This document shows positions 44,395-58,100 of a stretch of 64,000 bases of DNA, in pieces. Positions within the stretch are counted from its first letter, which is position 1; every line of letters begins with the position of its first letter. The DNA is from Dasyornis broadbenti (Eukaryota > Chordata > Aves > Passeriformes > Dasyornithidae). The position numbers and the translations under genes are program-made. The notes beneath the pieces are model-generated. The model was not told the origin of the DNA and did not search any database. It was given only the letters and a program-made list of their open reading frames with translations. The stretch is taken from the NCBI GenBank assembly GCA_013397935.1, contig VZRN01002962.1:124001-188000 (forward strand). The letters run 5' to 3'.

Positions 44395-47300
44395 TTGGCT
44401 TGTAAAGAGCTGTTTCAAACCATCAAGATATTCACCTTGAAAACAGCTTTTGGAGGTGCTTACTAGGGCTGTCCTGAAGAGTTGAACAGATGTCTTTCTT
44501 TCTTTGGTTTCTTTTTCTTGTTTATTTGTTTTTAATTAAATTACTCATTTTGTGCCTGTTGGTCCTGCTTGTGTTTGCTCCATACCATATCGCGTGTATT
44601 AAATTATCAGTGAGTTGCTGATCACAATCAGTGACTACTCCTAAGTCTGCCACAAAACCCATGGCAGAGCTTCAGACACAGCAGAGGTTAATTGTCTTTG
44701 TTCATATTATAATTTAACCACAGGCCACTGGCTTTGTAGAGATGCAGAGTTTAGTTTGGTAAGCAGGCTCACTAGCTGTCCGTGCTGTGAAGTTTGAGTT
44801 ATGCTGAAAAAGTCCTTCTGGTTATCGTGCATGGGTAGTTCAGACCTCTGGTTACCAGGATGGATCTTTGTCTGGGTTCAATGCCCTGATCTCTCTGTTG
44901 AGTCAGTTTCAAGATCAGGCCTTTATTTTGCTGTAAAATGTGATTGCTATCACACAGGAATAAAAGGTATCGCATTGGATTATTCAATAATGATCAATTT
45001 CTTTATATAGCCAGGTCAGCTTCTTGTGAACATATGGTTGCTGCAAGCTTGGTATTGTAGTCCCAGTAGCTGCAGAATAGATTTTCCTTCTTTCCACCCA
45101 CTCCCTGACAAAAAATTACCAAAGAAATATCCCACCATGCCTTCTGTTTAAAATTCAGTGCCAAGACCAGGTACTCCAAAAAGAGGAAATCAGTGGAGTT
45201 ATCTTAATTTGTTCTCCTGCATAAATAGACAGTGCTTTCATAAACAGGAAGAACCAAGCATCATTAAGGAAGCACATTTGGACTAAGTGCATTTTCTGGA
45301 AATATTTATGCTCTGCTCCTTGGTTCTTGATATTCAGCCTACGTAGCTGGGAAGAAAGTCATCTTGGGTCTTTTGCTTCTTTACAGGGTACAGTCTGATC
45401 TGTTCCAACCCCAAATTTATTCCTTAGAAGAATTTTAATATTTCTGGGGGAGAATTAATCTCCAGTTGTATGATAGTTGATTCCCTTACTTGTTATATAC
45501 CTCTAAAACATCCATTCAGCTTCAGGGGGATTCCACAATATGCAACAATTTGGATGACTTTTATGGACCACTTATTGTATTTAACATTGCGTGTATGGGA
45601 AGCCTGTTACAAATCACATCTGTCAGAAAGGGGATGTTAATGGAGCTAATTGCTTTGATGTAACTGTATTACCTATTGGATATAAATGAGCTAACAAAAT
45701 TACCCTTTTATAACAATTAGACACCTCAAATCTAATTTGCTACTTTTAGAGTAATATCCTTTGATTTAGTAATGTACTGGAAAGGGCTGTAGTCATTGTA
45801 GATCTATGAAAAGGCTGTTATATCTGGTGGTGACACTATGACTGCAAACTTCTAAAAGATATGTTTAATTTCATATTGAAGACATATACATTTAAAAGCA
45901 GTTTTACTAAAAAAGTGAGCTATATTCAGGTAGAAAAAGCATTTAGCTGTTATATTTTAGACTTCTTTCCACTCAGTGTCCTCCAAAGTATCTGCCAGTT
46001 ATGCTCTAGGACTTGCAATAATCAACACGTGCTGGACTTCTTATTTTTCCTATATAACACTGGAACCAAGCTCATTTCTACTTGAAACTTGAAGCTGTAC
46101 CCATCATGGCAGTACAACTCCTTCAAACATTGCATGTATGGCAGTGACTTAAATCTTTGTAAGCTTTTTATATAGTTTAGTAACTAGTGAACAGTGTACT
46201 TGATGGTTTAGTCTCAGTATTGTTTTTCCTGTTCTATCCTATGCTCTGCCTTCTCTGCCACACTTTCTAAATGTTTTCTTACATCTCTCCTGGTTTAGTC
46301 TGTGGTTTAACATCATGAAGAATTTTGTGCGTGATAAAAATGCATTCATAAACTAAAACCAAATGAAGCCTTGAACAAAATGTCAGGGTCTTGCAAAATA
46401 TCTTCCCTGGCCATCAAGGCAAACATCCTTTTGCTGCAAAGCCCAAACCTCAGAAATTACTTTTTCCCTCCCCATTTCCCTCCTTTGCCCTCTTTCCTCT
46501 TCACTTCTTAGTACTTTTTATTAAGGGAACAGCCTTTCTTTTTCTAAAAAAAAGAAGACTTCTGAAGTCTTGAAGTCTGAAGACTCCTGTTTTGCCCTCC
46601 TTAGCCCTACTGTTGTCCATTATTCTGAAACATGCTGACATGGAGATCATCCATCTTCCAGACTCAGGAGTCAAGACAGGAAGGAGTCCAAAAAGCAGTT
46701 TTGAAATTTACTTGTACCTCAAAACAAAGCCTGGACTAGGAAGTGTCCTTTTACAGAAGAGGAGTATAAAACAGTAAACCAGTGCTCTGACAATTATTTA
46801 GGATATGTTACTATGGAGAATTTGCAGCAGTCTTGGCCTTGATCCATCGCTACACAAAACTGTCATTAGTTGCATTCACAGGAACTTAAACATTTCTAAA
46901 CAAAATGGGTTAAACAATTTCTCATCACTTTTTAATGGTTTTACAATTTTAGTTTTAAAAGGGCAATATTATTGCATGTTTGTTGGAATTTGCTGGTCAT
47001 AATGGTACTGGTCTCAGAGCAAAGTTTTCTTGGGCTTGTAGAGAGGCTTTTGGAGAACTTCTGTCACATTCCCACCCTTTGAATTGGTTAATGGAGGCTA
47101 ACACACAGGCAGGAGATATTGGTTAAGCCGTTGTCAGCTCTTTCAGCTCCCAGCTAATTTAGAATATGAATGCTAGCCCCAACTCCATTAACACTGAAAT
47201 CATCAAAGGTGTCTCATTTTGGACCACCTTAATTTACATTAGTTCTGTTATCTAGTCTCCTTGAAGCACATGACCATTAAGCTCAGACATGTAATGGATA

Positions 47301-50300
47301 ATGTAATAATGTTTGCATAGTTTATGTCTTATTACAATTGATTATGTACTTGACAATCAGCACTGTGCCACCACGAGAGGACTATAATTCAGCAGTTCCT
47401 CTGAATGCTCTATGAACAGACGTACCCACATGCACTCTACATCTATACACTGTCAACACGCCAGAGCTGCAGGAATGAAAATTTGCTCCATTTTGTGCTT
47501 TTTTTGGACTCTGAGATGAGTAGTCTGAAAACTGGATTTTTTTGTTATTTTATGAGTTTTCTCAGGATGTAATTTGGATCAATCACCTCTTTGGTTTTTC
47601 AATGCAATTTGATTTCAAGCTCATATTTTTCCATTATAGTGCTGAGCTAGCTTTTTGCTTTCACTAACAAGGATTGGAATAACCTCATATTGTCTCTCTG
47701 AACGTGACAGTTGACATCCTGAAATTATATATTTATATACGTCAAACCACAATTAAAACACACTATGTTGCACTTTAAAAGCTGATCTCATCATCTTCAG
47801 TTTAGCTCATTTTTCCCTCCCATCAGCCATGCCCCCATTCCAATGGTGGATTGAAACCAGGCTTTCTGGCTGCAGCCTTTGAAATCTGAATTTCATCAGT
47901 GATAGAGAACTGGAATGTCTGATTCGAAGCAGAAAAGATTTATTGCAATCAATGTTCGGGCGCACAAAGTCACGCCATCCTGTTTTTGCAAGTTACCTAC
48001 TGCCTCTCTTCCCTTAAACAACTCCACCTGACTTACACCTTACTGCAGAACAGTGTACTTGCAATCCTACCTCAGACAAGAATGGATTTTTTAAATGATT
48101 CATTCAAATATGTAATACTTATGATCAAAGCATATTTCACAAATTGAAATTAATCACATTTTTAGTGTTGGCTGATGAACAATAAACAATTTCTTGTAGG
48201 GGGCTCTATTAGAGATCAGTGAAAGTTCAGAGCTTAATTTGTCTTCAGTGCATTTTTGGGGGGTAGTAAATGATTTCATACAGACTTTCTGGCTCTATGT
48301 GAGCTTTCCTTTTGGCACAACTTTACTTAAAAATAAAAAATGTAGAACAGACAGTAGCTGCATTTCATAAACGATTCTATTATTTCAAGTTGATTTTTAA
48401 CTATATCTAAATTAACAAAAAGAAAAAACTTGGCAAGTGTGTTAGATCAATTATCTGTGATTCTTTTTATTTATAAGGGAGATTGTGATTTGCTACTAAA
48501 CACAAAATCATATTAGCAATTGGCAACTAAAAAGCACATTTTCCTATTAACTGTACATGGAGTAAAGAAAAAGTGTACAATCAGTCAGTAAGAAAGCTTG
48601 TGGGAGTTTTCTGTTTCTTTCTATAATATTGCATATGTATATGTAAAATTTAGGCAACTGGGAGCAGTTTGTTTAGGCAGATATCTGTTCAAATGGCTTT
48701 TAAACAAAGGGTTTATCTCACATACCATGAGTCTATCTGGTTTTGCTGTCACAAGGATTCTTATGATATTCTCATGGTGTAAAGATAAAATTAGGCTCCT
48801 TTCCTGAAATATGGGAAAGATTCTACAAAATATCTGTTGTTCAAAATCGATACAGGAAGTAAATCAATTTACTGGGTAATAGATCTCTTCAGAAAGTGCC
48901 AAAAAAGCTGTGAATTATTTGAGGGATATGACCTTGCTGTCCTCTTATTGTCTCAGAGGATGGTGTAAGGAGAGAAAGTTAATTTCATGTATGTCTCTCA
49001 TGTGGATATTTATCATTAGTGCTTGATATAATCTTAAATTTTCTTTAAACACCTCCAAGATGAGTTTCTAGTGCTGGCCAAATATTCCAGATTGGTTCCA
49101 ACAAAAGGGAAAACTTTTAAAAGTTTGAGAAAGAACATGCATGACAGCTGTGAGGGAACATGTTCGCACGGAATAAGCACATGACAGGACAGAGCAAAAT
49201 ATGGGGCACACTGGAGCACAAAGTAGAACAAATTTATTGTTTTGTAAATATCTTTCGGATGTCTCTTCAGAAATGTTTTTTGAGTAGGAAGGTCAACAAC
49301 ATGGGTCCAGCACAGCTCTTGGTGTGGCTGGATTTACTGTTTAGTGAGGCTGTTAGTACAGTGAAGTCCCGGAAATTCCAGATGTTTTCAGGATATGCTC
49401 ACAAACCAAATAGAAATGTGGTTATAGGCCGTGTGGGTAGCCCAGGATCACAGGGTTATTATAATCAAGCTTTGCCAAGACTTTCCGCAGAGTATCCTGA
49501 AAGCTAGATTAAAGGCAGGAATCTGACTGCTGGTTTCTACCAGTGGTGTGGGCCCACCTTTACCAGAACTTCTGCCATGAACAGGCCACTGCCAGTGAAT
49601 TTCTACGCCTATTTTCTTTATCTTAGTAGAAGTCCTGTTTTTTGGAGCAGTGCTGAGAATCTCTTTCCCTGTTCAGAAGTGGTAGTCCAGCCAGTTTGTG
49701 TCCCAGAGACCCTGTAAAATGAAAGGGTGAAGCCCCAGATTTGTACTGGGAGACTTTGGAACTAGGGGAGTACATAGACTTAACATTTCCCTCCAGAACA
49801 TTGAGCCATGAAAGTTAGGAGCAGATTCTTTAATTGACTATTTGGTACTTTCAGTACATGCAGAGCTGAAATCAAGCTAAGCGTGAGAGCTAAGAGCCTA
49901 ATCAGCTTCTATCTTTTTTGCAAAAATTTCTGTTTAATTTACATGTAATACAATTTTCCTACTGCTGACACTGGTGGAATTTTGCATATACTGACACCCT
50001 TAAGCTATTGACACTGTATTTGACTCTAGGATTTATGAGGGAACTTTTCAGACCCTTTTCTGAATATTTTGCACTTTAGTGTATGTGCAATCTGCCATGG
50101 CAAGATCTACAGATTTAAAGGGTAGAACGCTTTTGAGAAGATTTTAAATTGTATTCAGAAATCAAGTTAGGAGATGATTAGATGACTGCTCTTGTGGAAT
50201 AAAAATGTGTCTCTTTTGTGAAGACACTACTGTAATTGTTTCGTTAATTTCAACTTAATGATTTTAGTGACATGCTCAAGAGTGGACTACTGGTTACTGA

Positions 50301-53300
50301 GCTTTAGTTATTCTATCTGAACATTCTCTGTGTTTTAACAGAACAGAGGTGCGCTTGCTATAAAAGCTATTGCCACTACTAGTTCACAACATGAAGTTAT
50401 TTCTGTTTATTTTCCTTTTAATTGATTTGAATGATGTAATCTGGGCTATTGCCTTTTGGTCTGTGTTTGCTAACCTCAGTGCAGTTCCTTCTGCTGCTTT
50501 AAAGCACAGTGACTTAATAGTACATGCAATTCAAAACCATGTCTGGATGTGTCTTAGTTGTTTTACCTTTTGTAGCTGTATATTATACCTGCTTAGTTCA
50601 CAGAAGAAAGTCTGTTTAATCTGCTTCAGGTGATTAATCTCAAAACACCACCTCTAGGATCTTATTTTTAGTTTTCCAATCTCCTCTCCTTCCACTTTTT
50701 GTTGATAAGTCTATTGACTCCCGTGGTGGACAAAACTTCCTCCCTGCACCATTTATCCTGTGCTGGGTTGGCCTGTGTCTGACCTTTGTCTTGGCTAAGC
50801 CAGCCTTGCTACCAGACTCAGTGGCCATCATCTGTTGTCTTTTACTTGCATTTATGCATTCACAGGAAAACTCCAGCCAGGCATCCATCTATTTTGTTCA
50901 AATCCCTACTGCTCTGCTGCAGTGCACTTTACTAGGCAAGACATCAGTAAAAAATTGACTGTTTTTCTAAACTCATCAGCTAAATAAGCTTTCAATTCAT
51001 CTTTATTGTCCATCTCAGCTTATTCTGGCTAAGGAGCTGCCTTACCTTACTTCAGTAGCTGAAGTAGCCCATTGTGTCCCTTACTCATTGATACTTATTT
51101 GCATAGCAGAAGGAAAGCTGACTGGGTGGTTCTTGCACAGCCTGACCCACTGGAAGGTATTAGTGAATGGCTGGGACACAAGGAAGGCCTAGAGGTCCCT
51201 CCAGGGGAAAAGTTTGGGGCGATGTGCAGAGCTGGCTACACTTATTGTGCCTTAGCCTTGTTTGAAAGACTTACATGCTTCTCTAATACAAAAATAGCAC
51301 AAATAATAGCACCTTCATCTTAGCTCTCATACTCTTCTGAGCTTTGTGTTTGTAAAATATTAACACAGGCAGGCATTGACAAGAACTTTTTTCCCATGTT
51401 TTTTGCTGTGAAAATTAATCTGTGATGGTTAATGAATTGATATCACATATTTATGAAGTACTATATAGTCAAGTAATAGAAATTCTTAATTATTTATGCA
51501 GAGACTAACTGGCAAAATGAAGGTCAAAGACTGTGACTGAGGTAGTTGTGCATATGAGGTACAAAGCATGCTTGGATCATTCCATGAAGACAAAGATGTA
51601 CACAGCTCAGCTCACTTACCTCTGACACACAAGCCCAGGTGGACTTTATTCTCCCAGTATGTATGCCTCTTATTAATGCTATTTAAAATTATTGCTCCAA
51701 ACAAGATGAAAATACGCCCTTAAGCTAACAGTTTCGCATCTATTTGCAATCTTATTTTTGGTTTTCTGGAAACATAGAAGAGAAATATCCCCCATTTCCC
51801 AGGTGAAGTAAAAGGGAACAATATAAACTTTGTATTTCAGTGTGAAAAATGTAAACACAGATGAACTGTACTTCAGAACTCATTTTGCCAAAGCTTTTCT
51901 TGGATGATTTCCATCAACGTAGTTATTGTAATTATTTTCCAAATGTTACCCATGTGATTCTCATTTGCTGCATGTTTAATTCCCTACCTTAAATGGCGGC
52001 ACTCACGTATAACTAAAGATGGCAGACACCTAAAGTTTTGTAGGTTCAACCCGCAGAAAGGCCCCACAGTGGTCACATAGTGCTCATATGCTCTTACATG
52101 AGCTGCAACAAGAACTGGTTGAAATTCTATGTGTGGATTCAGTCCTGTGCCCTTTGAAGCTAAAAAGCAGATATTATCCATGGCATGATGCTTCAGGTAT
52201 AAAATTAATATTTAAATAGTTAGTTCTTTTTAATTTATTTCTGCTATTCCACATGTAAAAACCTAAAGGTTCCCATCAAAATAGTTAAACTAAGTAATTA
52301 AAGGTCAAAGCAGTTCCAGTAAAATTAGAACTACTATTGAATTATGTTATTCTCATAACATAATTTACTTCTCTCATAACTTCTCTTATTCCTTCTACTC
52401 TAGACACCAGCCACAGATAAACATTGTGTCTCAAATACAGGTTAAGAGCCAAAGCTTGTCAGCTTAGACACTGATTAATGTCATAAGGGTGTAGCCAACA
52501 ATAAAAATTTTGGAACTAAGGCTCCTTTCACTTACATTTGTTCTATGGCTAAGTCACTTCAGTGGATTTAATACTACCATCAGTAGACTCTGATGCAGAC
52601 TCTGCCCACTCTGCCACATTCGTCCTACATGAATGTGGCCTTTCTTTCTCTTTCACTTCCTCTCTTAGTTTAGAAATGTCTGGTTGGATCACAATGGTGT
52701 TGCCAGATTATCTGGGAGCTGGGGAAGCTATAAGGCTAACACCAAGATGACTTTCTTGCAATCCTGACAGAACGTAATAAAACCCTAAAAAAAGTTCAGC
52801 CCCCAGGAAAAATGTTAAATTCAAATCAACTCTGTCAATTCTAGGCTAAATGTCAAGATAGAGGACTATTTCCTCCTGCAATATTTGAACATTCTGTCTT
52901 ACCGGTGGAGATCATGTAATTCCCTGAAAAATGTTCTGCACAGCACTTTTTTGTTTAATGAACCTTGAATTTGTGTCAGAATATCTTTTTGGTTTCATGT
53001 AATACAGCATAATGCCCCATTTACTGAAGCAGAGGGTGGAAAACAGAAAAGCCAATGGATCATGACTGTTAAAAAGCAACTGCTTCCATAACTATCCCTA
53101 CATCCCTTCTAGTGCAAGAGGCAGAGGGCAGCCTTGCATTTCTTTTTTTTTCTATTGTCCTTGGCTTTGCTTTATGTTTTGATTCCAAATGTTATGAGAC
53201 ACAAGGTGAGTTATTCAAAACTATTTATTAGCTTGTTAAACTGAAATGCCTTTGCTCCTTGGCCAAGTTTTAAAAGGAACCCACAAAACACTGAAGTACC

Positions 53301-55053
53301 TCACAGGCAGTACCCCACCTTTGCAGATGACATCAGTGCAACAGGACTTGATTTTTCAATATATCTTTAAAAATATATTTCTAACAAGTACACATTCTTA
53401 CATGTATTTTCTGTCACTTGAATCAGCCAACTTATATGAAGTCATGATTTATGTCTCCCAAAGGATCTTAAGAATTTAGAATCTATAAGCCTGATCCTAA
53501 CGTCTTTACTCAGGCAAAATGCCTGGAATAAACCAGAGGATATATAATGCTTCATACAGCATTTGGCCATGAATTAAAAAACACCATTAAGAAAAGCATT
53601 TGCCGGTATTAAAGGTGAACTTTGCCTCATATCTAAAAGTGAAGGAGTACTAAGATACACCACAGATTATTCCACACATACAGCTTTCAGCAGTTTGCTT
53701 GATGGACTCCATCATATTTTTGGCAATGGCCATCCAGTCCATCCAAGCAGGCACTGGTATATATACATGGGTGTATCTTTATGAGCCTCCCAGCTCGGAC
53801 CAGGTGAGTGAGAACTCCTGAGGAGACTCATCATGTTTTCTATCAGTCCATGTTGCAGCGTTCTCTTCACACACAGGCTGTGTTTTGAGCAAAGCCAAGG
53901 CAGCAAACATGTTAGGAGCTCAACTAATGCAGCCCCACAGCTCACGGGCATTTGTTCCACATGGCCAGACCAGAGCTCATCTGAACCAACACCCCATTCT
54001 CCCAAGTGTAGATAGTTTGGAAGCCAGGTCCTTGGCTCTGGCTGTTTTACTTTCTGGATCTGCTCATGTTGGGATGCACAACTCGTCGGGGTAGATACAG
54101 TCACATATCATGTTCCTCATGGTCCTAGTACAAAGCAGACTGTAACTGCAGCCTCAGCAACTAACCCACATGTCTGCTGCACATCTGTACACTGAAGAAC
54201 TCTGTGATAGGGTTTTGGGGGGAGTTTGTTGTTTTGGTTGTTTTTAACTTCTATCAGGGAATCTTACATCTGGAGTTGTGGTTTTCTGTTATTGAATGTA
54301 ATTTCACTGAAGAGATCTGTTGCATCTGTCTGCCCTGCTCAGTTAGTGTCTCAAGATATCACGATCTCAGTGTTTTATAGACAAATTGTATGTTATTTGA
54401 AAATCTCTTACCTGGAAAACTGCTCTATTCTTACTGTGGCAAGATTTATTTCACTAAGACTGACACAATTTAGCCTTGTCAGGCAGTAAGTTTCAGTGAC
54501 ATATGTCAAAGATCCCACAGTGGATTGAGCTGATTGAAATCCAGGTTGGCCTGCTAAATTGGTATTCCCTCTGCCTTAGGCCACACTGAGTTGCCCAACT
54601 GCTTGAACAAGAGTAGTTCAGGAATCATCCTGATCAAAGGTTTGTGGTGGAGCTGTTTTCAGCCAGTCAGCTGCCAAGGGTGGGTCGCTCTGGCATTTCT
54701 CAGCCACACAGCTATGGCAAGGATGACCAGGACAGGGGCAGGAGTGGGGTTGGAACCTAGACCAGAATAATTCAGACTTAAATAGTTTTATACTGCAGTG
54801 GAATTGTAGGCTTATGCAAATGGAATTACATTGATTTGTAGCTATTGAGCATGACTTGTAAAATTTAAGTAAAAAATCTGAGCTGGTAACTATTTCAGAA
54901 AGCATTCATTCCATATTCAGTGTGAACCACTACAGAATTGGGATTGTCCAAATTACTGGACTGAATTGTGATACAGATCCTAAAAACCACCATCCTTTTA
55001 ATGCAATCTGTTCCCTAATTCTTCTCTGTGTTGCCCCTTTTTCCCCTGAATAG
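44395..55053. other. Long unassigned AT-rich stretch
   Basis: More than 10 kb without a recognised gene or interspersed repeat. Frames such as 49160-49507 (115 codons) and 53712-54104 on the minus strand (130 codons) sit in GC-richer patches and have no recognisable domains. A short inverted repeat occurs at 46555-46571. Confidence 0.45.
46555..46571. repeat. Short inverted repeat
   Basis: AAGACTTC and GAAGTCTT flank a single T, forming a perfect 17-base palindrome-like element. It is followed by further GAAGTCT and GAAGACT copies within 20 bases. Confidence 0.7.
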
Positions 55054-55182
55054 AAAGTTCACATGACACCACTAAAAGCGAGCACTCCAAAAGGCAGAGA
55101 GAGGCCACTTCATGTACTGTTTTGGAAGTTCCCTAAAGTGAAAAATGATATTCTTGAGGATGAAGATTCCACAATGCCTTAA
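55054..55182 (+). CDS. Candidate terminal coding exon of an unknown transcript
   Basis: A strong pyrimidine tract (GTTGCCCCTTTTTCCCC, then TGAATAG) precedes 42 open codons in phase 0, starting KVHMTPLKASTPKGRERPLH, with WKFPKVKNDILEDEDSTMP at the end and TAA at 55180-55182. A second phase is open for 27 codons (SHDTTKSEHSKRQREATS and on to CTVLEVP). A GTACAG just behind the stop could be a donor, and AATAAA occurs near 55629. The residue mix is protein-like in both frames, but no upstream partner was found and I do not recognise the sequence. Confidence 0.33.
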   Translation, partial: KVHMTPLKASTPKGRERPLHVLFWKFPKVKNDILEDEDSTMP

Positions 55183-58100
55183 GGTACAGTACATTCTCTA
55201 AAAATGATGCCTAAACATATTTTTTACTATCTGTAATACTTCCAGCATAGTAAGATTACAGACATGCTCGTAAGGATTTGCTGGGAGCTATAACAGTCAA
55301 ATCTTTCCATAAATTATCAGCACAAGAAAGCAGTCTTTTACTAGAAATTGATTTAACACTAACAAAATTGTGCTTATCTTAATGAGTTAATTTAGTGTTC
55401 AAGTGCATATCATATACACTTCCTTGGGGCTTTAAATAGAATCTAAAAACACTTGTAATGGATATTTGAAGTGAATTGTCTCTCTCTCATGTATGGAAAT
55501 ATTAGGTCTATGTCTGAATTAATGCAATAGATATATAAATAGGTGAAATGGAAATTTCAATGGAAATTCAAAATGGACTTTTCAATATAGAAGCATTGAT
55601 TGATGGCTTCTTTCATTAATGTGTTTCAAATAAAAGGCTATAAAATTAGAAGGTCATGAAGAAATGCTGACATCACTTATTATGATTATTTGCTGTCCTC
55701 GACACTTTTATTCATGTCTTAATGCTCAGCAGCTCTAAGCAACCTATCATTTTGCAAAATAAAAGACGATTGATCCTGTTATTTTTAATGGCTGTATATT
55801 CCTTAGCTGTAGAATGGTGGTGCCTTTTTTTTTTTTTTTTACAGCAGAAAAGGATCTTCCTTAAAATTATTCAATATTTGTGATGAATTGAGATTTTAAA
55901 AGTAATTGAATACTTACTTAAGAATTAATCTAGAAGTCTTAAAATTGACTAAAAGGTCAGCTTGGAAAAGGTGGAGCAGACTTGTTTTGCTTTGGTTTGG
56001 TTTTGTAATTGGGAATGACTTCTGAACATGAAGTTTGCTCAGGTGATGATGGCAATACCTGAGTAATCAAAGTCAGCAATAAACAAGCCCTTCAGTCATG
56101 AGGAAGGAAAAGTTCCATTTCTTGAAGCTGTAGCATTCAGCTGAATACTAAAATCCTCAATGCAAATGTGGGACACATTTAGCAATAGTATACCCCAGAC
56201 ATCTCAAACAACCTGTGTTTACATTTCCAATCTGATATACGTTTACAGTCTGGGGACAGATTATATTTAATTCTTACTCTCATTCTCATCACAACTCTCT
56301 CCAGTTCCTCTAAAAAAGATTAACTTTACTGTATCTGTCAAACAGAGACAGTACTGTTGTGAGCAAATGCACACTGGTCTCAATAAAGTCTCAATATTGC
56401 AGAGAATTCACAAAAAAAAATCATAGTAGTTTTGAGAAGCTTTTTTTTCCCCTAAAAATAGAGATGCTCTTCAAGTGAACACCAGTAGCATGCACAGGGA
56501 ATGCAGATGATAGCCACTGCTGAAGGACAGTGCTGGTGTCTTTTTAATCCACTGTTCTGAGGAAAAGTAAAATCATCTGACTTCTTAACATTGTAATCTG
56601 TTTTTAGCCAAATGTTTTACTAAGCATAGCCAAATCTTGTTAATCCATACTCCCTATATTTCTAGGAACACGCAAGGTACCTTGTGCTTTGTGCTGCTAT
56701 TTTATTCTCCAACATTGTATATCATGAATACAAAACTGTAAAGCAAATTAAACAGAATCCTGCTCAAAGCAAAATATAACTAAAGCCAAAATAACACTTA
56801 AATTGAAACATGGGGGAATATATACCAAAAATTTTCACCCTATGCTGTCAAAATAAAAATGTAGTAAGAGTTCCCCCATACATAACACCTTACCACATAT
56901 TTCTGTTCCACCTTCCACTCGTTTGAACACTATGTTTTAGTGTATTGCAATACTGGTTAGGCGTTTATTTTAAAAAATAAGAAATGTTTAGGAAATGACA
57001 CAGTTTAGCCAGTGGCAAATAAGTGAAATTAAAAGTTGGCCTTCAGCCACTGAAAACAGAGACATGCTCCAAATGTGTTGACTCAAAGCTCATAACATTT
57101 CTGGCAAATGAACCATGAAACATATTGTCAGATAAGTAAAGACTGCTACATCCAGAAAACTACTCTACAGGAATGCTAAGATTCCAAGTCAAGCACTGAG
57201 AAGTTAATAATTGCTGGGGTTAAACTGCCTAAGTAATATTAATTCAACCTACTTGTACATGTTATGATGTTCTTTAATTACATGATAATTGCAATACCTA
57301 TTAAGTGCACAGAACATAGTGAGAACAAGATCCAACTGCTAGTCCAGCTCTGTCTGGAATCTTTCCATCCAGTCATTTGCTTTTCTTCCATTTGGCCAGA
57401 TGCTTGGACCTTGCGGGGTTGCCTCAATGACATTCTTCTGGGAGGAGGTGGTGGGAGGCACACGTCTCTTCATGCAGCCGGGCTCAGAGCCAGACGTCAC
57501 GGTGCCAACTTAACCTGCAAAAAGAAATCCCAAGGGCAGGAGCTAGCCCTACATCTACAGGGCTTTGCTCACCTGATTTATTGCATGAATCTGCTTGTAG
57601 GAGCACTTGATATGTTTTTACAGAAGCTGAAAGGTGTCAGTGAATAAAACAGAGGCTTTCAAGAAGAGAAAGGACAATATTAGTACTAGAAGAAACTGAA
57701 AACCACTCCAATATTGAATCAGCCCTTATCTCCGTTTCTGTCACAGAATTCTTCATGCAAAGATGATCAAAACCTTTTAATTAACTTTCTCACAGCTGCC
57801 TACTGCCAATCCCAGCACTAGCTGAAAGAAATGGAAAGAGAACTTCTTCAGGAAAATTTTCCTTATTTGTTAAGCATTATGATAGTACTAACAATAGGAC
57901 TGAATTCAAAGATCAGGAATAAATATTTGTACTGTATTTAACCTGAGAAAAAGTATAGAACAGTGAGCCATGTAGTAGCTGTTGTCTGTTTGATAATCCC
58001 ACGAAGGAGGCTGTGCAAGAAATGGGCAATAGTGTCATTAGAGACTGCCGTAATAAACGTGTATAAAGAGTAGATTTGTAACAACCTTAATTCTGACTAT

